Origin: Pseudomonadota bacterium
GTDB taxonomy: Bacteria; Pseudomonadota; Alphaproteobacteria; Acetobacterales; Acetobacteraceae
DNA length: 7,194 nucleotides
NCBI GenBank assembly: GCA_021808205.1
Contig: JAKBCD010000084.1
Coordinates: 1 to 7,194 of the forward strand
Direction: 5' to 3'
Made by a program: the position numbers and the translations under genes. The notes under the pieces are model-generated. The model was not told the origin of the DNA, did not search any database, and saw nothing but the letters and a program-made list of their open reading frames with translations. Shown here piece after piece: positions 6,424 through 7,194 of this stretch. The stretch's first letter is position 1; every line of letters begins with the position of its first letter.

Positions 6424-7194
6424 TCAAATTGGCAGATTGTGCTCGCGCGCCCAAACCGCCAACGGTTCGCGGATGCTGCCGCCGGCCGCCCCGGTGCGAC
6501 GCAATTCCCGCAGCACTGGCCGCAGGGAATTCAAATCCGCCTCCACCAGAACCGCCTTTACCGGCAGGATGGCGCTGCCAGACATTGAAAGCGTGGTAAT
6601 ACCCAGTGCCGCGAAAGCCAGCGCATCCAGCGGCCGTCCGGCGGCCTCGCCGCAAACCGAAAGCGGCACCCCCGCCTCCTGGCAGGCGCTAACCAGCTTC
6701 TCCAGCATCTCAAGAACTGGGGCTGAGAGGGTGTCGTACCGGTCGGCCAGTTCCGGCGTGCCGCGATCGGCCGCGAACAGAAACTGCATGAGGTCGTTGG
6801 TGCCGACAGAAATAAAATCCGCTTCCGCCAGCAAACCGGGGAGCTGGAAGAGCAAGGAAGGCACTTCCAGCATGGTGCCGGCCTCTAGCCGTTCCGGGGC
6901 AGGGCGGATGCGCCCGGCTTCAGCCTCCAGCAAATCCCTTGCGGCGCGGAACTCCTCCACCGTGGCCACCATCGGGAACATCACCTGCAAGGGTCGCCCC
7001 TGCGCACCCAGCAGCAGGGCGCGCAGCTGGCGGCGCAGAATGGCTGGCCGGTCCAGCCCGATGCGTAAAGATCGCCAGCCCATGGCGGGGTTTTCCTCAG
7101 TCTGCGCGGTTTCACCGGGCAGCAGCTTGTCGGCCCCCAGATCCAGCGTACGAAACTGCACGGGCCGGCCCTTGGCGCGGTCCATCACGCGGCC
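6424..7194 (-). CDS. ptsP: Phosphoenolpyruvate-protein phosphotransferase (EI-Ntr), C-terminal part
   Basis: This is the C-terminal PEP-binding TIM-barrel domain of an enzyme I protein, 256 residues to the TGA stop; the 5' part lies beyond the right edge. Enzyme I takes phosphate from PEP and passes it to HPr/NPr; the PtsP form feeds the nitrogen-related regulatory phosphorelay. Counting from the first complete codon at the edge, visible motifs are FRTLDLGADK (14-23), ENPAMGW (34-40), GTMLEVPS (106-113), the enzyme I signature ISVGTNDLMQFLFAADR (128-144) and VCGEAAG with the active-site cysteine C181. FLFAADR and NPAMGWR favour PtsP over the sugar-PTS PtsI, but the N-terminal GAF domain that would prove it is outside the window. 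The reading frame is open to the edge, and the GTG at 7188 is an internal valine, not a start. The RodZ-like gene follows after 32 bases without a visible terminator. Confidence 0.9.
   Translation of the reverse strand, partial: GRVMDRAKGRPVQFRTLDLGADKLLPGETAQTEENPAMGWRSLRIGLDRPAILRRQLRALLLGAQGRPLQVMFPMVATVEEFRAARDLLEAEAGRIRPAPERLEAGTMLEVPSLLFQLPGLLAEADFISVGTNDLMQFLFAADRGTPELADRYDTLSAPVLEMLEKLVSACQEAGVPLSVCGEAAGRPLDALAFAALGITTLSMSGSAILPVKAVLVEADLNSLRPVLRELRRTGAAGGSIREPLAVWAREHNLPI

Noticed and set aside
6392..6655. An 88-codon N-terminal extension of the RodZ-like gene into ptsP.
   Set aside because: It overlaps the C-terminal coding part of ptsP in another frame; ATG 6391 has a good ribosome site and leads straight into the helix-turn-helix domain.

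Overview
The window reads as an ordinary, densely packed chromosomal housekeeping region of an alphaproteobacterium. All seven recognisable genes lie on the minus strand, so transcription runs from high to low coordinates. High GC content, the ptsP / prfA-prmC-DUF4167 gene set and a canonical (non-divergent) histidyl-tRNA synthetase together suggest Rhodospirillales, possibly Acetobacteraceae. That placement is an inference from gene content and motifs, not a database match.

In transcription order: the 3' part of ptsP (nitrogen-PTS enzyme I, entering from the right edge, 7194-6424); a RodZ-like cytoskeletal membrane protein (6391-5366); ispG (5355-4231, isoprenoid precursor synthesis); a strong intrinsic terminator (4204-4171); hisS (4158-2935); prfA (2938-1877); prmC (1880-1056, TTG start); a 147-base gap; and a DUF4167 protein (908-42). 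Spacing is tight: 32 bases from ptsP to rodZ, 10 from rodZ to ispG, and 4-base stop/start overlaps at hisS/prfA and prfA/prmC.

Functionally, hisS, prfA and prmC form a translation unit: tRNA charging, stop-codon release at UAA/UAG, and methylation of the release factor's GGQ glutamine. The rodZ-ispG-hisS order is also found in gammaproteobacteria such as E. coli. The ptsP and prfA-prmC-DUF4167 pieces are a typical alphaproteobacterial neighbourhood. The window therefore looks like two conserved blocks interleaved.

I found no mobile element, CRISPR array, tRNA, rRNA, toxin-antitoxin pair or defence system, and no sign of recent transfer. The points most worth a second look are the terminator only 12 bases ahead of the hisS start codon, the repeat-expanded disordered segments in the DUF4167 and RodZ-like proteins, an AT-hook-like C-terminus on the DUF4167 protein, and the TTG start of prmC. 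I do not see an undescribed biological system here.
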